From the NCBI GenBank assembly GCA_015179125.1, contig WHVA01000022.1:419048-483047 (forward strand): 64,000 nucleotides of DNA. Reading direction: 5' to 3'. Numbering within the stretch: the stretch's first letter is position 1; every line of letters starts with the position of its first letter. Made by a program: the position numbers and the translations under genes. The notes beneath the pieces are model-generated. The model had not been told where the DNA came from. It ran no database searches and was given only the letters and a program-made list of their open reading frames with translations. This document shows, in pieces, positions 1 to 11,219 of this stretch. The stretch comes from Gautieria morchelliformis. Its lineage: Eukaryota; Basidiomycota; Agaricomycetes; Gomphales; Gomphaceae.

Positions 1-74
1 CCCTCGTGACACGTGTTTTGTCCTCCTGTAGTAATAACAATATTTGTTCTTATTTTTTGATAATACAGACATCT

Positions 75-357
75 GTTTCCAAACCTTTCCTGAAGCTTCT
101 CTAAGCTTCCACAAGGTTCTTCACAGTAGTAGAAGCCTCTACAAGGTTCCTAACAGTAGTTATATAAGCTAGATAGATGCAGTATAAATAGCCTGCCGTT
201 TTAGCAGTGAAGCAATCAATCACCTTTCACCCAAACCGCTCATACCTTGAGTAACTGAAGTGTGACTTCAACACCACCTTGTACCAAAGTACTGGCTCAC
301 TGACTTGGCTACAGTCTAAGATTGCAGCAACTCTGATTGGCTCTGAGAAGTACAAGA
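75..357 (+). repeat. LTR family A, copy 1, left part
   Basis: This stretch matches 32563-32846 almost base for base, including the segment around 'atagatgcagtataaata' that looks like an LTR promoter. The same LTR resumes at 1976, so the copy was split by an insertion. The sequence before position 75 does not match the other copy. Confidence 0.8.
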
Positions 358-1975
358 GTGCTTGACTAGAGGCCGGGGTCACCGGCGTGGCCCTTGTCGA
401 AGACGTTCAAGCTATTTGGCCAGGCTCTGGTTTTTTTTTTTTTTTTTAATCAATTATGTACACCAAAACTGCCTAAGAGTTTTTGTCTTGTCAAAGGTAA
501 CGGAGTTACCGACATCAGAATAAAATGGTTTATTTTGTCGTACAGGGAAAGTTCATCCGCATTCTGATCGACAAATGAACATGGGCCACCTGAATGAACT
601 CGTCAATGTCAACATGATACCAGTTTAAAATCAACAAAACTGTTTACCTCGAGACTGCATTCTTGTTAAGATGGCGCGAGGAGAGAATTCGTAAAGGTTT
701 ATAGGTGAGCAACACAAACTCGAAACATACTCGCCCATACGGGGATCATCTGTCATTAGACAACGTGGGAGTGTGTAACAGTATATCGTGTGTTAAATGG
801 TGATGCGCATTAGGTTTGGTCGACTTTAGCATTTAGTGATGAGGTAGATCCTCCACCGTACTGTAATGAGTTTTGATTTTTTCCATTCGACGCGCACAGA
901 GATAACAAAGTGCCTGCTGCACATATTTGTTCTACGTCTTATCTATAAAGTTGCCCAACCGCTCCAATTGCATTCGAAGATCAACGGGATCCAGAAACTT
1001 GGAATTATCATCAATGAAATCCCAAAGGAGTCGTTGTTTCGATTCATAAAAGGATTCATCTTCCTCCCGCTTTCTTTTCTTTGAAGCTTCACCATCCAAC
1101 TGCATTTTCATCGAGAGCTCATTATCCAAAGCCTTCTTCCTCGCCAACACCTGTTGTTGGAGTTCTGTTGGCAAGAACGATACAAGCTTCAACACTTTAA
1201 CCCGCAACAACCCAATTAACCTCGGGTAACATCTCAATGATTTCCACCACAGTCAACAGGGAAAGTTCTTCCGCATTCTGATCAACAAACGAAGACGGGT
1301 CACCTGAACGAACTCATCCACGTCAACACGATATTGGTTTCAAATCAACAAAACAATTTACCTCAAGACTGCATTCTCATTAAAATGGCACGAGGAAAGT
1401 ATTCGTAGAGGATCCCTTGTTGAAAACAACACAACCAGATAAAAGTAAAACCAGAGGAGGGCGACCCCTTTTAATTTAAACGCTGATGGCCGTCTTACAT
1501 TTCTCAGCCATGCCAATGGGGATTGGAGACTGTACTTTCCACGGAACGTTGGAATCCTCGATGGGTGGAGAACCGTCACTCCCAATGGACATAACGAATC
1601 AAAAATAATATGGAAGGTTCAAGAGCAGGGGCATTCGACAAGAAAAATTTTCGTTACTCCTTTAGAACACCAGGATCGGAGAGGGTGATCTCTCATCCTG
1701 CCCATGTCAAGACATCATACTTCAGGGGGCGTACCCAAGGCCGAATAAGAGCAAAGATAAGATAGAGAGCCATAAGGAGACGACCCATTGACAAATTGCA
1801 TTACAAAATCGGCAATGATCACTACTTTAGGGAGAAATTGTATTACAAAATCATACGCTTTCACTTTACATGGTAAAAAACACACCCATACATACCAACA
1901 AATACAATGAAACATGAAGTTGGATCTATATCTTTGGTGGTTAGAGAGCTTAGAGAGCCCTTGTCTTTGACAAGG
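358..1975. other. 1.6 kb insertion inside LTR A with a duplicated exon-like segment
   Basis: This block is absent from the uninterrupted LTR-A copy, where 32846 runs straight into 32855. It holds a direct repeat of about 155 bp (541-695 and 1253-1412). On the minus strand both repeat copies read like a decayed coding exon. The minus-strand frame 932-1237 is lysine/glutamate rich, but I recognise no family in it. I saw no clear terminal repeats or target-site duplication, so the element class is unknown. Confidence 0.55.
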
Positions 1976-2674
1976 GAATTTTAATTGCAGCAGGCTCTGA
2001 ATAATCGCGCTGTGAACAGCAACATTACTAAGAGTAACTGATTAGTAATCCTGTACCATTAGACGCCACTCTGAGCAGTGATCTAATACACTTGGTTATT
2101 AGTTATTCAATTCACACAATAGATTATTAACTTAACTCTGAGTTAAGTGGGTTAATAGCCTTTTGAGTAATTGATCTTTCTTGATCAATCAACGCACTGC
2201 AGATATTAACCTAACTCAGGGTAAGTGAGTTAATATCCTACGTTTGTTGAGTTGGAAAACCAGAAAAGCCATGAGAATAGTGATATACTTGAACTGAGGA
2301 AGAGTTCAAGCACAGAACTATCTTTTCACGTCTTGGGGATTATTGTTGTCTTTAATTCACTCAACACGCGGTCCTAAGACTCTTAGTAGCTTTCCCCCTT
2401 AAAGTATCTGGACCCTTGGATGCCTAATAACATTCTTTGACCTCACAAAGTATTGCACAATCTGAGAACTACACATGTTCAGTTAAATCTCTATTGCTAC
2501 ACTTCCTGTACCAATACTGATTCTGATTGTTCACCAGAGTATAATTTCTTAATTGGGTTCTCCGTTAAAATAGTTTTGAAGCTTGCGTGTGCTTGTAAAG
2601 TCAAATCTCTGATTGGACTTTAGAATTGTGTTTAACACCACAGTTTTACATTTAGTTCAACGGGTTCCAAAACA
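1976..2674 (+). repeat. LTR family A, copy 1, right part
   Basis: It matches 32855-33291 directly and the reverse complement of 20549-21114. Comparing three copies sets the 3' end at the shared ...GGTTCCAAAACA, after which flanks diverge. With the TGTTAGGG start at 32065 this gives a TG...CA LTR of roughly 1.5 kb. No internal domain of the parent element is visible next to it. Confidence 0.75.
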
Positions 2675-2689
2675 GATAGCTGGGTACAA

Positions 2690-2949
2690 GAAATACACGA
2701 GTCGTTACAATCAGGCCATAGGAACATCCAAAGGGGGTTGAGCCAAGGAGGTGATAGGACCAGTGATGAACCGTTAAGCCGGTCAAAGGACATCAATCAT
2801 GCTTTGATGGTGTGGCTATGGCAAATGACGTGAGTAGTGAAAATCGTTCAGTGAACTTGGCGAAGGGCGATCGGAGAGAACATAGAGGTGGGGTGATGAA
2901 GGGGAGAACAGAGCTACTGGGTATAAGAAATAAATGTGTCATGACACAA
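2690..2949. repeat. Copy of the foldback-arm repeat
   Basis: The stretch from 'tagctgggtacaag' at about 2677 through 'gtcatgacac' resembles the foldback repeat arms at 31345-31590 and 31617-31850. It sits between the end of LTR A and the left F-box duplication arm. There is no coding content. Confidence 0.6.
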
Positions 2950-3681
2950 GGATAGCACAAGGCCTCTGGCCCACCAAGGCGGAACTGTAATGTGATCTGG
3001 CTCACCAGTAAGTTCTTTGGAGTTCAGTGTGAGCTGGATATGCTCGTCGTCCATTTTCAAGGCTAGCATATACCTCATTTGTATTGTGTTTAGTACTGAG
3101 TGATTGCATAGTCGAAGGCCATATCTCCTGTGACCCAGCACTGGTACCACACAAGCTAGACTGGATGCTGACCAACAGGATGGATGAGCCTAGGACATTC
3201 ATGAGGGATAATGGAACATACATCAATTTCCCTTCTGTTGGAAGCCAAACCAGTTTGATCAATGTTTTTCATAACAATCATTTTCACAACAGCTACTTGT
3301 GTACATGTGGCTTGCATTCCTTGACTCAACTCGTTGTATGTATGTGTGGGGGACTCAGTGTGCTCTCGGTTCAGGCTTGGTGGAAGCTTGGTGACTCAGA
3401 TTGGTGAATATATGCATCTCAGGATGCTTGGATTGACTTGAATATAGTGAACAGTTAGAAATCATTAATATGGATGTGGAGTCGTCAGATAAAACATTAC
3501 AAGTTGTGTTTGCAAGCTCAAAAACAATTTGAAGTCGCTAGGCACATGTTACTATGTAAGTCCATGAAGAAGTCTGAGCTATAGTATCATCTGTAATCAA
3601 TGAAATTGTCCTTTATGACAAACAAGTCCAACTGTCTTGGGGTGTCCCTATATGAGCTACAAGTAATGAACCCTAAATGTA

Positions 3682-5349
3682 TCATTCACGGCGGAACACA
3701 AGTAGTCCCATTGTATCGAGTTGGTTCATTCGCGCCCTAATTGCTTGGCTGGCCTCCACAGGATCCATAGCGCCCATCCATTGAAAAATGACTCTCTTCA
3801 GTCCACTGAAAACAGGCTTGGTGATAATATCCTGTACCAGCTTTAGATCCAGTTCCTCGATTAGGTGGACATGGTTCTCGCAGCGAAAAACGATAGATAT
3901 TTCCTCAATGTGGCAGGATGTGACCTGGGAGAGCAAGACAGGAAGCCATCTATAAATCAGTTCATATGGGTAAAAAGTTTGAGGGCTGTGGAAAGTTAAA
4001 GTGCGTAATCCTGTGTTAGATGATAAGAGGTCGATCTTTGTTTTCTCTAAAACAGCGTCAGTGGGAGATAAAAACTTCCACAAAGGGCAATTTCATACCA
4101 GGACAGTAAAAACGGTATTGATAAATGGAGAGGGTGAGGTGTTCAAGGGAAGCTCCGAGGAGTTGGAGAAGCCTCGCCGTCTGGGGAATATCACAGTCGC
4201 CCATGCCAGTTGTTGTAGTGACCGTATGAACAGGCAGAACGTGATAGTAAGACAACATCCCATTGATCAGGGCAAGATCCACATAGATCAAGCTTATACA
4301 CCGTAACCGTGAGTGCAAGTCAGCATACTCCTGAAACACATTCTCGCAGTGACTTTCCGCGGTTCCCGACTTCCAACAGATTAATTCGAGATCCAGGCAT
4401 TCTAGGAAGGGATGCGCGACTATGAGTGCTGTCAAGTCTCTGGATGTGTTGAAGGTGACTGCTAGAATGCATAATTCTTGGAGGGTAGGGAGGTTGTGAA
4501 TTAATGCAGACAGAACCTCTGGGTGCTGCAGAGTTAAGTTCACACGGTTGACTCGAAGGGTCTTCAGTCTTGTCAATTTGGGAGCAATTGCTGGAATGGC
4601 CTCATCCAAAGGGCCAGGGTACAGGTGTTCCGCGGCGTGGGCTCCGTCAATAGTTAACGACCTGACCAAGGGGGAAATATGCGGGCTAGTTTCTAGGATC
4701 GCGGCGAGTGCGTTGGCACGCTTAGCGGAGAGCACAATTATGTCATGGAATACATGAAACCGTGCACTGGCCGCCCATGCGCGACAAGTGATACAACACG
4801 CTCGTAGAGAGGGTGAGTCATCGTGCAAGTGATCGATGACTTGGTCGATCAATTCTCTTGGAAGCATGTATTTCGTTGATCTAAAGGAGAGGTCGTATTG
4901 TGTGTGTGTTTACTTTTTTTAGACTGGACATTGTTATAACTTACGATGATGACATTGGGCGAGTTGAGTGGTCGACGACCTGGTGGATCAATTCTCCTGG
5001 AAGCATGTATTTCGTTGATCTAAAGGAGGTGTCGTATTGTGTGTGTGTTTACTTTTTTTAGACTGGACATTGTTATCACTTACGATGATGACATCGGGCG
5101 AGTTGAGTGGTCGACGACCTGGTGGATCAATTCTCCTGGAAGCATGTCTTTCGTTGATCTAAAGGAGTATTGTGTGTTTACATTTTTTAGACTGGACATT
5201 GTTATCACTTACGATGATGGCATTGCGCAAGAGTTACGATGTTGTAGCGCTTTCCTCTCCTTTGAGCCGTTCTTTTCTCTCTTCATCAGTTTCTCTCTCA
5301 TCAATGCTAGGAGCGTAGAGAACGATGGCATGATCTTGCGTAGGGTCAT
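3682..5349 (-). CDS. F-box/LRR-like protein, copy 1, with triplicated first F-box exon
   Basis: Model: complement(join(3682..4046,4099..4880,4945..5019,5084..5158,5213..5349)), 477 residues, all junctions in frame. Introns are 52-64 bp; the upstream three have GTAAGT donors and TTTAG acceptors, and the last has GTATGA...CTGAC...TTTTAG. The third-from-last region begins LPRELIDQVIDHLHDDSPSL, a typical mushroom F-box (about residues 101-145). Leucine-rich sequence of fungal F-box type follows, with no further named domain. By family such proteins recruit substrates to SCF ubiquitin ligases; the substrate is unknown. Oddly, two extra 75-nt exons each encode a truncated F-box start (MLPGELIHQVVDH...). 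The first ATG was chosen because it is conserved in copy 2. Starting at 4867 would give a shorter, ordinary F-box protein. About 85% identical to copy 2 by eye. Confidence 0.75.
4868..5230 (-). repeat. Tandem 139-bp repeat carrying an exon plus an intron
   Basis: Intron acceptors lie at 4881, 5020 and 5159 on the plus strand, exactly 139 bp apart. Each unit holds a 75-nt exon (25 codons, phase preserved) and a 54-64 bp intron with intact splice sites. The F-box gene copy at 28 kb has only one equivalent intron, so the expansion occurred in this copy after or during the duplication. Confidence 0.85.
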
Positions 5350-5660
5350 GCAGCAGCCTGGGCGGGATGGTAGCTTGAGCTCGAATTCCGAGAGATAGCT
5401 AGGAGGCTGGACCAGATCCTGATAGGGGATATTAGGATTCAAATTCAGGAGAACTTAGTACTCCGATTGAGCTGCGGCTAAAAGTCCTACTGATGGACAA
5501 ACTTTGCACCGAATGCCCCGTGATGCACCAGATGCTCTCGTAAATACAGTACCGATAATAAAATCGAAATTCAGGGTCAATCTGTAGGTACCGGTGACGC
5601 ACCGACGCGTTTTACAAAAATTAGTTGCTTCCGGTTCAAATCGGCCACTACGCGATACCG

Positions 5661-7923
5661 GTACGTCTGCTTGACAGCTTCGCTCGACTTTCTCTGGACG
5701 CACTCGCATCTCGTTGTCGCTCCATTTTCTGTGTCTGCGCGCGCACTCACATCTGCATTCTGCCATTGTCACCCAAGTTTCCATTTCTGCGAGTGCACTG
5801 GCATCTGCGTAATCAACGCTCGATTTTCGTCTCCGCGATTTGTTCTGCACACGGCGCGAGTTTTTTGTTTCTGTGGATGCACCTTTTTTGCACGCGGGGA
5901 GCCTCCGAGCCGCTTCCGCTATTGACATGTGGATACTCAAGTGCTAGGCGGAGCTTGCGATGCCGCGCACTACGGCCGGGCTGATTAATAGGTTGATTAG
6001 CTAAGCTGGCAAACGTTGAAGAGCTCGCTCCATCTCTGCGAAGCACAGCGAGCAGACGCTTCTTTTGCCCCACCCACCACTCCCTTTTCTCTTTTCTAGC
6101 GTTTTGGGTGTTGGAGTTCCCCTCCGCATCCTTACGCTCGAGGGTGGCCAGGATTCGCCGGTGGGTCACGTGACTCGGGAATCACGTGTCCCTGGGTGCT
6201 CCCGTCAGATTGCCACGAGGGTCGATCAAGTCGCCCCGCATCGCCCACATCTGACATCGGGAACCTACCCGCGCAGAACGTCCTGCTCCTCTCCCCCCAA
6301 ACCACGGCAAGGTTGGTTGTAGTAGCGTCGCTATACATCCTTGCCTAGTCAAGTCCTAGCGGACTTCAACCCATTAATCGGCCACCCAGATGCGGTGCTC
6401 CTCGCACAGCGGCGCGCGCTCGAGGCAGAGCTCTCCGCTCCAGCCCCCGAACCCACATAGCGAAGCGCCTGTATTCCCGATCGCGCAGCCCGCTACCCCC
6501 CCGTTTCCCACTACACAGTCCACCCACCATGCCATGCGCGGCGTCGTCAACGTATCTGCTGGCGCCAGGTTATGAGCGCGGACGGTATGTAAAAATTCGC
6601 AGGGAAGAGATTGAAAGTGTGGATGAATGCGAGGGTGCTGGGGACATAGAGGTGGGGCGGGGGCGAGCGGTGGATCGTGGTGGAGCTGGTGGCGGGGTTC
6701 ACCGGGGGGGTTATGAACAGGTAAAGACAGAATGAATGATTGCTGCCATGAGTATCTGCAAGTCTTGTATGCACTCCATTGGTACTTCTATAGCACTATT
6801 GTTCAGGTAAGACATTCACAGCGACAATTATATAACCTATATATCGAAGAAATAGTGGCCTGGGGCTCCCAATACCTCTCAGGGAATCTGTTGTCAAGAA
6901 TGCCCTATTGCTATTGTGACATGCTACCACTCGGTCTTTATGAGTAGTGGGCAAAGCAACGTCGCTACACCAGCTGAACATGCTGTGCTCGTAGACGGGA
7001 GCAAACCAGCCCAGACAGCCAGTGGTTCGCTCCGTCACAGTAGGGAAAGTACATTCATGGACTTCCCCACAATCAACCACACATGGGTGCGATTCCGTGG
7101 CTGCCCACAGGACTGTGCTCTCCAGCAAGCACAAACGACGTCAGGCGCCCATACTCCTGGGGAAGATAGATGCTCTATCTGATAAGAGATACTCGGTGTA
7201 TGTGTAGATTTCGTGTAGAAATATAATTCAAGCTTCGAAGGAAGCCGAATCGAATAGAGGTCGAGTCGTTGAGAGAACTACGTGTACTTTGATATGTATG
7301 TCTGACTACGAGAACTACTGCGATTTGCAGACTTGAGACGATGGGGAGGATAAGTTTCCGTTATTGTTACTGAACATTTACAATGATTGGTAGCTATTTA
7401 ACTACTTAGGAAGGGATTCGAAGTCGACGCGTTGTTCGCGACTCGTGATGCAGGAGTATAGGGGAAAGTGGTGTGGAGGCAAGAACGAACCTTCGAGTGA
7501 ATACTACAAGGGATTGCTAGATAGATGCTATACATGAGGCAGTGATATAGTGGAGCATGTGGGTGATGTATAGGAGAAACCTTGGAGTTGCGGTCGAAGC
7601 CGCTCAGGGACGATCGAATACATATCATGTCTTGATTGGGAATGAATAGGTGCCTAAGCGGGGATCTACGCCTCGGGTCGGTTCCTCGATCGAGATTGAT
7701 GTGATTAATATATGTAATAGAATGACGACCGGCTTGGCATGCCCTGTACGCGTGCGTGGCATTGTATTGGTCCGGCTTCGCGTATATGCACTCGGGGATT
7801 TCTTTATGTATCTGGATATGGACGCGGGCATGGGTTTCGGATAGTGTATGATTTGATCTCATCAGCGTGTTTAGAATTGGATTGGGATGATGTCATAACT
7901 GTTTTTACTCGATTATCACAACA
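5661..7923. other. No recognisable gene; GC-rich stretch with paired CACGTG motifs
   Basis: I recognise no protein family here despite several short frames. Two CACGTG boxes lie 16 bp apart (6167-6172, 6183-6188), which could be bHLH sites. A short coding-like stretch around 6350-6460 reads PLIGHPDAVLLAQRRALEAE in one frame and then stops; it may be a captured exon. From 6730 to 7920 I see nothing assignable. Confidence 0.4.
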
Positions 7924-8429
7924 CTATCCCGTCTTGGGCAAGCGGACATCATAGAGATGCATGACGCTGCACCATGCCGAGCCAGCGGCAATGTGCGCGC
8001 CCATACTCGATAGTGAATAGATGGGAGACAGCGTGAGGGGGTCTTTCATTGTTTCCGGTTTGAAGATTGCGGTAGCGAAGAGAATAACACCCTGTCCGTC
8101 ACGTTCGAAGGCGAAGCCGGATATATCTCTTCTGGCATCCTTGGGAAATGTCACCACATATTCAAATATGACACGGGGAGCCTCCGAATGTCGTGACGTC
8201 GGCGGCGTGAATTTGTAACAATACAACATGTTTCCACTACCCGCGAAGAGCTGATGGCCATTACGGAGTGAAATTTAGAGGACCATTCGGGACCCAGCGG
8301 ACGAGACACAACAAATTGACAGCCGAGTATCTGGTGGCGCACGAGATCTCGCATTGACCAGAGAGAGTAATCGAGGGAGGGGTCAGGCTCTGGGATGGTA
8401 ACGGGTGCTCTAATGCGTATGTTTTCCAC
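7924..8429 (-). pseudogene. Fragment of an unidentified fungal gene
   Basis: Two minus-strand frames (8429-8151 and 8229-7924) look like neighbouring exons of one gene. The first contains DPSLDYSLWSMRDLV and the second VIFEYVVTFPKDARRDISGF followed by a stop. The pattern recalls the beta-propeller-like C-terminal part of some mushroom F-box proteins, but the resemblance is weak and from memory. The upstream portion is not found and the junction lacks a convincing branch site, so I treat it as a remnant. Confidence 0.3.
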
Positions 8430-8892
8430 CCGGAGTCCTCCACCTGATTCAGATGGAGAACGGTCGTGACTGAGTATATGTTCTTCACGGGTCTGACATC
8501 ACTTACTATGGCAAGAAGGACATGACAAGACTTTGAGAGACTGGATATAGAAGTAATGTGTTCAAATAAGATAGCACAGAGGATGATCGATGATGTCTTC
8601 AGGCAGTCGGTCTAAGGGTCGCCTGCGGTGGCTGAGGTTTTGCGCAACGCAAGCCAAACGCGCTAGCTCGCAGCAGCGGGTCGGGCGTGGCTGGCCACCT
8701 CCTCGCTGTTTCGCCAAGATTATTGTAGTAGGACGGCATCTAGCCCGTCGCAGCGACCGCCCGCTAGCTTGCCTGACTGAGGCGAGTACCGTGTGGGTGG
8801 CCACGTCCGACTCGTTGTATGTAGCCAGTCACATGTCACACCCGACGTTTGGCCTGCCTTAGCACGATCAAGACAGGGAAAAGGGCGAGGGG

Positions 8893-9035
8893 GTGCTAAA
8901 AATCCCAACGTCTTGGGATCCTCCCCACTGGCAGTGTGTTACTGTAACATCTGATTCAGAAGGTGGGTCAGCTTTCTGAATCAGAGGCTAACATGCTGGT
9001 TCGGGCGGATCCCAAGACGTTGGGGTTTTTGGCAC
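8893..9035. repeat. Inverted repeat upstream of the 316-aa gene
   Basis: Arms 8893-8922 and 9007-9035 are near-perfect inverted copies. A second hairpin lies between them (8951-8961 with 8974-8984). The right half (8958-9041) is also a direct copy of 9757-9828 inside the downstream gene. Repeated modules thus occur in both orientations around this locus. Confidence 0.75.
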
Positions 9036-9205
9036 GACCGCTGAGTGCATGAGTGCAGCCTTACTGGCAGTCTTCGCAAAATCGGGTGCTGTAGCCAGCC
9101 ACGTGACCCCGACCCACTAAGCGTGTTTGGCTTGCGTTATCACGTCCGAGCCTGTCTCGGAAGATCTACGTGTCGCGAGACAGCTTTAGCGCTGCTGGGG
9201 GGATG

Positions 9206-9214
9206 GTATAAGTA
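9206..9214 (+). promoter_or_regulatory. TATA-like element of the 316-aa gene
   Basis: The string gtataagta lies about 100 bp upstream of the ATG at 9311 and is followed by a pyrimidine-rich leader. The spacing fits a basidiomycete core promoter. The assignment rests on position and sequence only. Confidence 0.4.
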
Positions 9215-9310
9215 TTTCCTCTATCAATCTAGGACCCCAAGCGCTATCCAGAGTAGTTCTTTCTCGTACTATATCTTCCGCATTACACGAACTTCTAACC
9301 ACTTACAGAT

Positions 9311-10261
9311 ATGCTTCATCTTTCCCAAACCCTCGTTGCGTTGAAGCAGGCAGTCCTTCGTAGTGTCTCAAAGCGCACTGAAAAGTTGTCCAGGGCCAAA
9401 GCGCGCTTCGTCGAGCGGAAGAGCCCCCTGACGAGTGCTCAGTGGCCTGTGCTCGATCCCAAGGTATGGCCTTGTCAGCGCACTGACGAGAGGCCAGCGG
9501 TTAGCAAGGCTTCCGGTGCTTCGGCGGTGACCAGCAAGTGCTTGGATTTTCTGCCCTCTTCCTCCACCACCTCCCCCACCTCACCGGCCGCACCGTCCGT
9601 ATTCTCAGAGGACAGTCCCTCGACCGCTGCCGTGCTCACCATGCCTCCCCCTTGTATTCCCAAGGTCGTCATCTCAGATTATGATGCTGAGATGGCTGGT
9701 CGCCGCTCCAACATAGAGTGCCAGTACAAGAATATGTCTCTTAAGGAAACCGCAAAGGTGGGTCAACTGTCTGGATCAGACGCTGACACGCTGGTTCTGG
9801 GGGATCCCAAGACGTTAGGGTTTTTGGCACCCCCTGGCGCTTTCCCTGCGTTGAAGAGGAAGAAAAGGGCTATTCGTAGGAACACCCGTCCTCTACACGG
9901 AGCCCACATCATCGCGCGGAAGAGGCAGTTGCCGAGTGCTCCGTGCGCGCTGGATCCCATGGTATTGTTGCCCTGTCGGCCCGCCGACGAGGAGCCGGTA
10001 GTCGACACGGCACCGGTTGGTTTGGCAGTGACCAGCAAGAGCGCGTTACTGCCATGTTCCTCCTCCCCCTCCTCATCAGTCTTACCGTCAATATTCTCCG
10101 GGGACAGTTCCTCGACCGTTACGTTGCTCACCGTGCGGCCCCCTTCTATTCCCACCATAGTCCAGTCAGAGCACCATCAGACTGGCGTCGTCCCCACCAT
10201 CGTAGATTATGACATCGAGCAGGCTGGTCGCCGCTCAAAACGCAGCCGCGGACAAAAGTGA
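9311..10261 (+). CDS. Hypothetical 316-aa protein with internal duplication
   Basis: A single open frame of 316 codons with no recognised domain. The protein consists of two related halves, roughly residues 15-140 and 175-316. Each half has a basic segment, an LDP[KM]V[WL]-like stretch, a serine/proline-rich low-complexity tract with VFSED/IFSGD-SS, and an [SD]YD[AI]E[MQ]AGRRS ending. A linker (about residues 150-175) with DPKTLGFLAPP is also found, non-coding, upstream at 8958-9041 and inverted near 8870-8920. There is no signal peptide or membrane segment; the ends are basic and the centre of each half is probably disordered. A TATA-like box sits 100 bp upstream. Function unknown. It could be a young gene grown by duplication of a repeat module. 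Confidence 0.55.
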   Translation: MLHLSQTLVALKQAVLRSVSKRTEKLSRAKARFVERKSPLTSAQWPVLDPKVWPCQRTDERPAVSKASGASAVTSKCLDFLPSSSTTSPTSPAAPSVFSEDSPSTAAVLTMPPPCIPKVVISDYDAEMAGRRSNIECQYKNMSLKETAKVGQLSGSDADTLVLGDPKTLGFLAPPGAFPALKRKKRAIRRNTRPLHGAHIIARKRQLPSAPCALDPMVLLPCRPADEEPVVDTAPVGLAVTSKSALLPCSSSPSSSVLPSIFSGDSSSTVTLLTVRPPSIPTIVQSEHHQTGVVPTIVDYDIEQAGRRSKRSRGQK

Positions 10262-11219
10262 CTTTTTCAGGAAAAGTTGTCAAATCCTAGCATGAGCATC
10301 TTCTATACGGTTATCTGTCAGTGTTGTATTGTGGCGGTCATCCCAATTCCCAATGCAACGGACTGCCTCGCGTGGCTGAAGAAGTTTGACAACATAGTGG
10401 GCCACTTCGTGGATTTCAAGTGGCAGGCTCTCGTCCTCTCCTCGGACCTTCGACTCTCTCTCTCTCTTTGATATTCTCGGTTGTCGACGAGCTCTAGCAT
10501 CTGTACACTCAGGATATCTCTCGGATTTGACTTTGCTCGGACTTGGGAGTTTGATATTCGGACTGGAAGATGGAAGTATGACGCAGCGCGGGTGTGCGAG
10601 CCCATAGAATGCGTTCTTAAAAAAGCTTCGAAAGCCTCGGACTCGCCTCTGAGTGTGCACTCTTGGTACGCCTCGCTTTCACTCCAATCGCCCCTCTATA
10701 AGCTAGGGGGAAACACGCTTAGCCTCAGGGGATTTACATCTCACAATAGCATTTTCCATTTTCTGTGTTTTTCATGCGTAACATGAGCATATAAGACATG
10801 ATACACATGCAGGAGTACCAGCTGAGAGACCACGTGCCATAAGAGTAGGACGACAGCGATAACATGAAACCATGATGGGACAAAAAATTCTAATTGCCCT
10901 AGATGGTGGTTTCGTATGGTACCGGAACAATCGTCATCGGCGCGTTGTCTGTAGTGGACACGACGTGTGCATCGTGGGGAAGTGCGGGCACGCGCTTGAG
11001 GGTAACGCGCTCTGAATGGAACAAATTAATGAGAATTATTTGAGAAAAAATGGGTTCGGGTGCTCGCACCTCCCCTTTCCTTTGCCTCCCGGTTCTTGCG
11101 CGAGTTCTCTGCGACACGGTCAAGGAATTCTTGACGGCATTTTGAGTGACGGACCTACAATCGAAAAACCGTGCAGGGAAACCGAGGCCCCAGCTACCGT
11201 ATGTGGAATGCCTCTCAAA
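10262..11219. other. No recognisable gene
   Basis: This gap holds a short CT-rich run near 10452-10468 and several short frames without family resemblance. It separates the 316-aa gene from the transporter pseudogene. Confidence 0.4.

Larger units (their letters stand above)
2950..5660. repeat. Left arm of inverted segmental duplication (F-box gene copy 1)
   Basis: The arm is the reverse complement of about 27690-30205, including the F-box gene, its introns, its upstream sequence and its downstream flank. The left arm is longer mainly because it carries two extra 139-bp units at the gene start. Homology fades near 5660, in the sequence around 'acgcgttttacaaaaattag'. Confidence 0.85.

Noticed and set aside
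5455..6169. Overlapping frames of 118-161 codons on both strands
   Set aside because: Composition is low-complexity, no motif, and part of the region is the edge of the inverted duplication.
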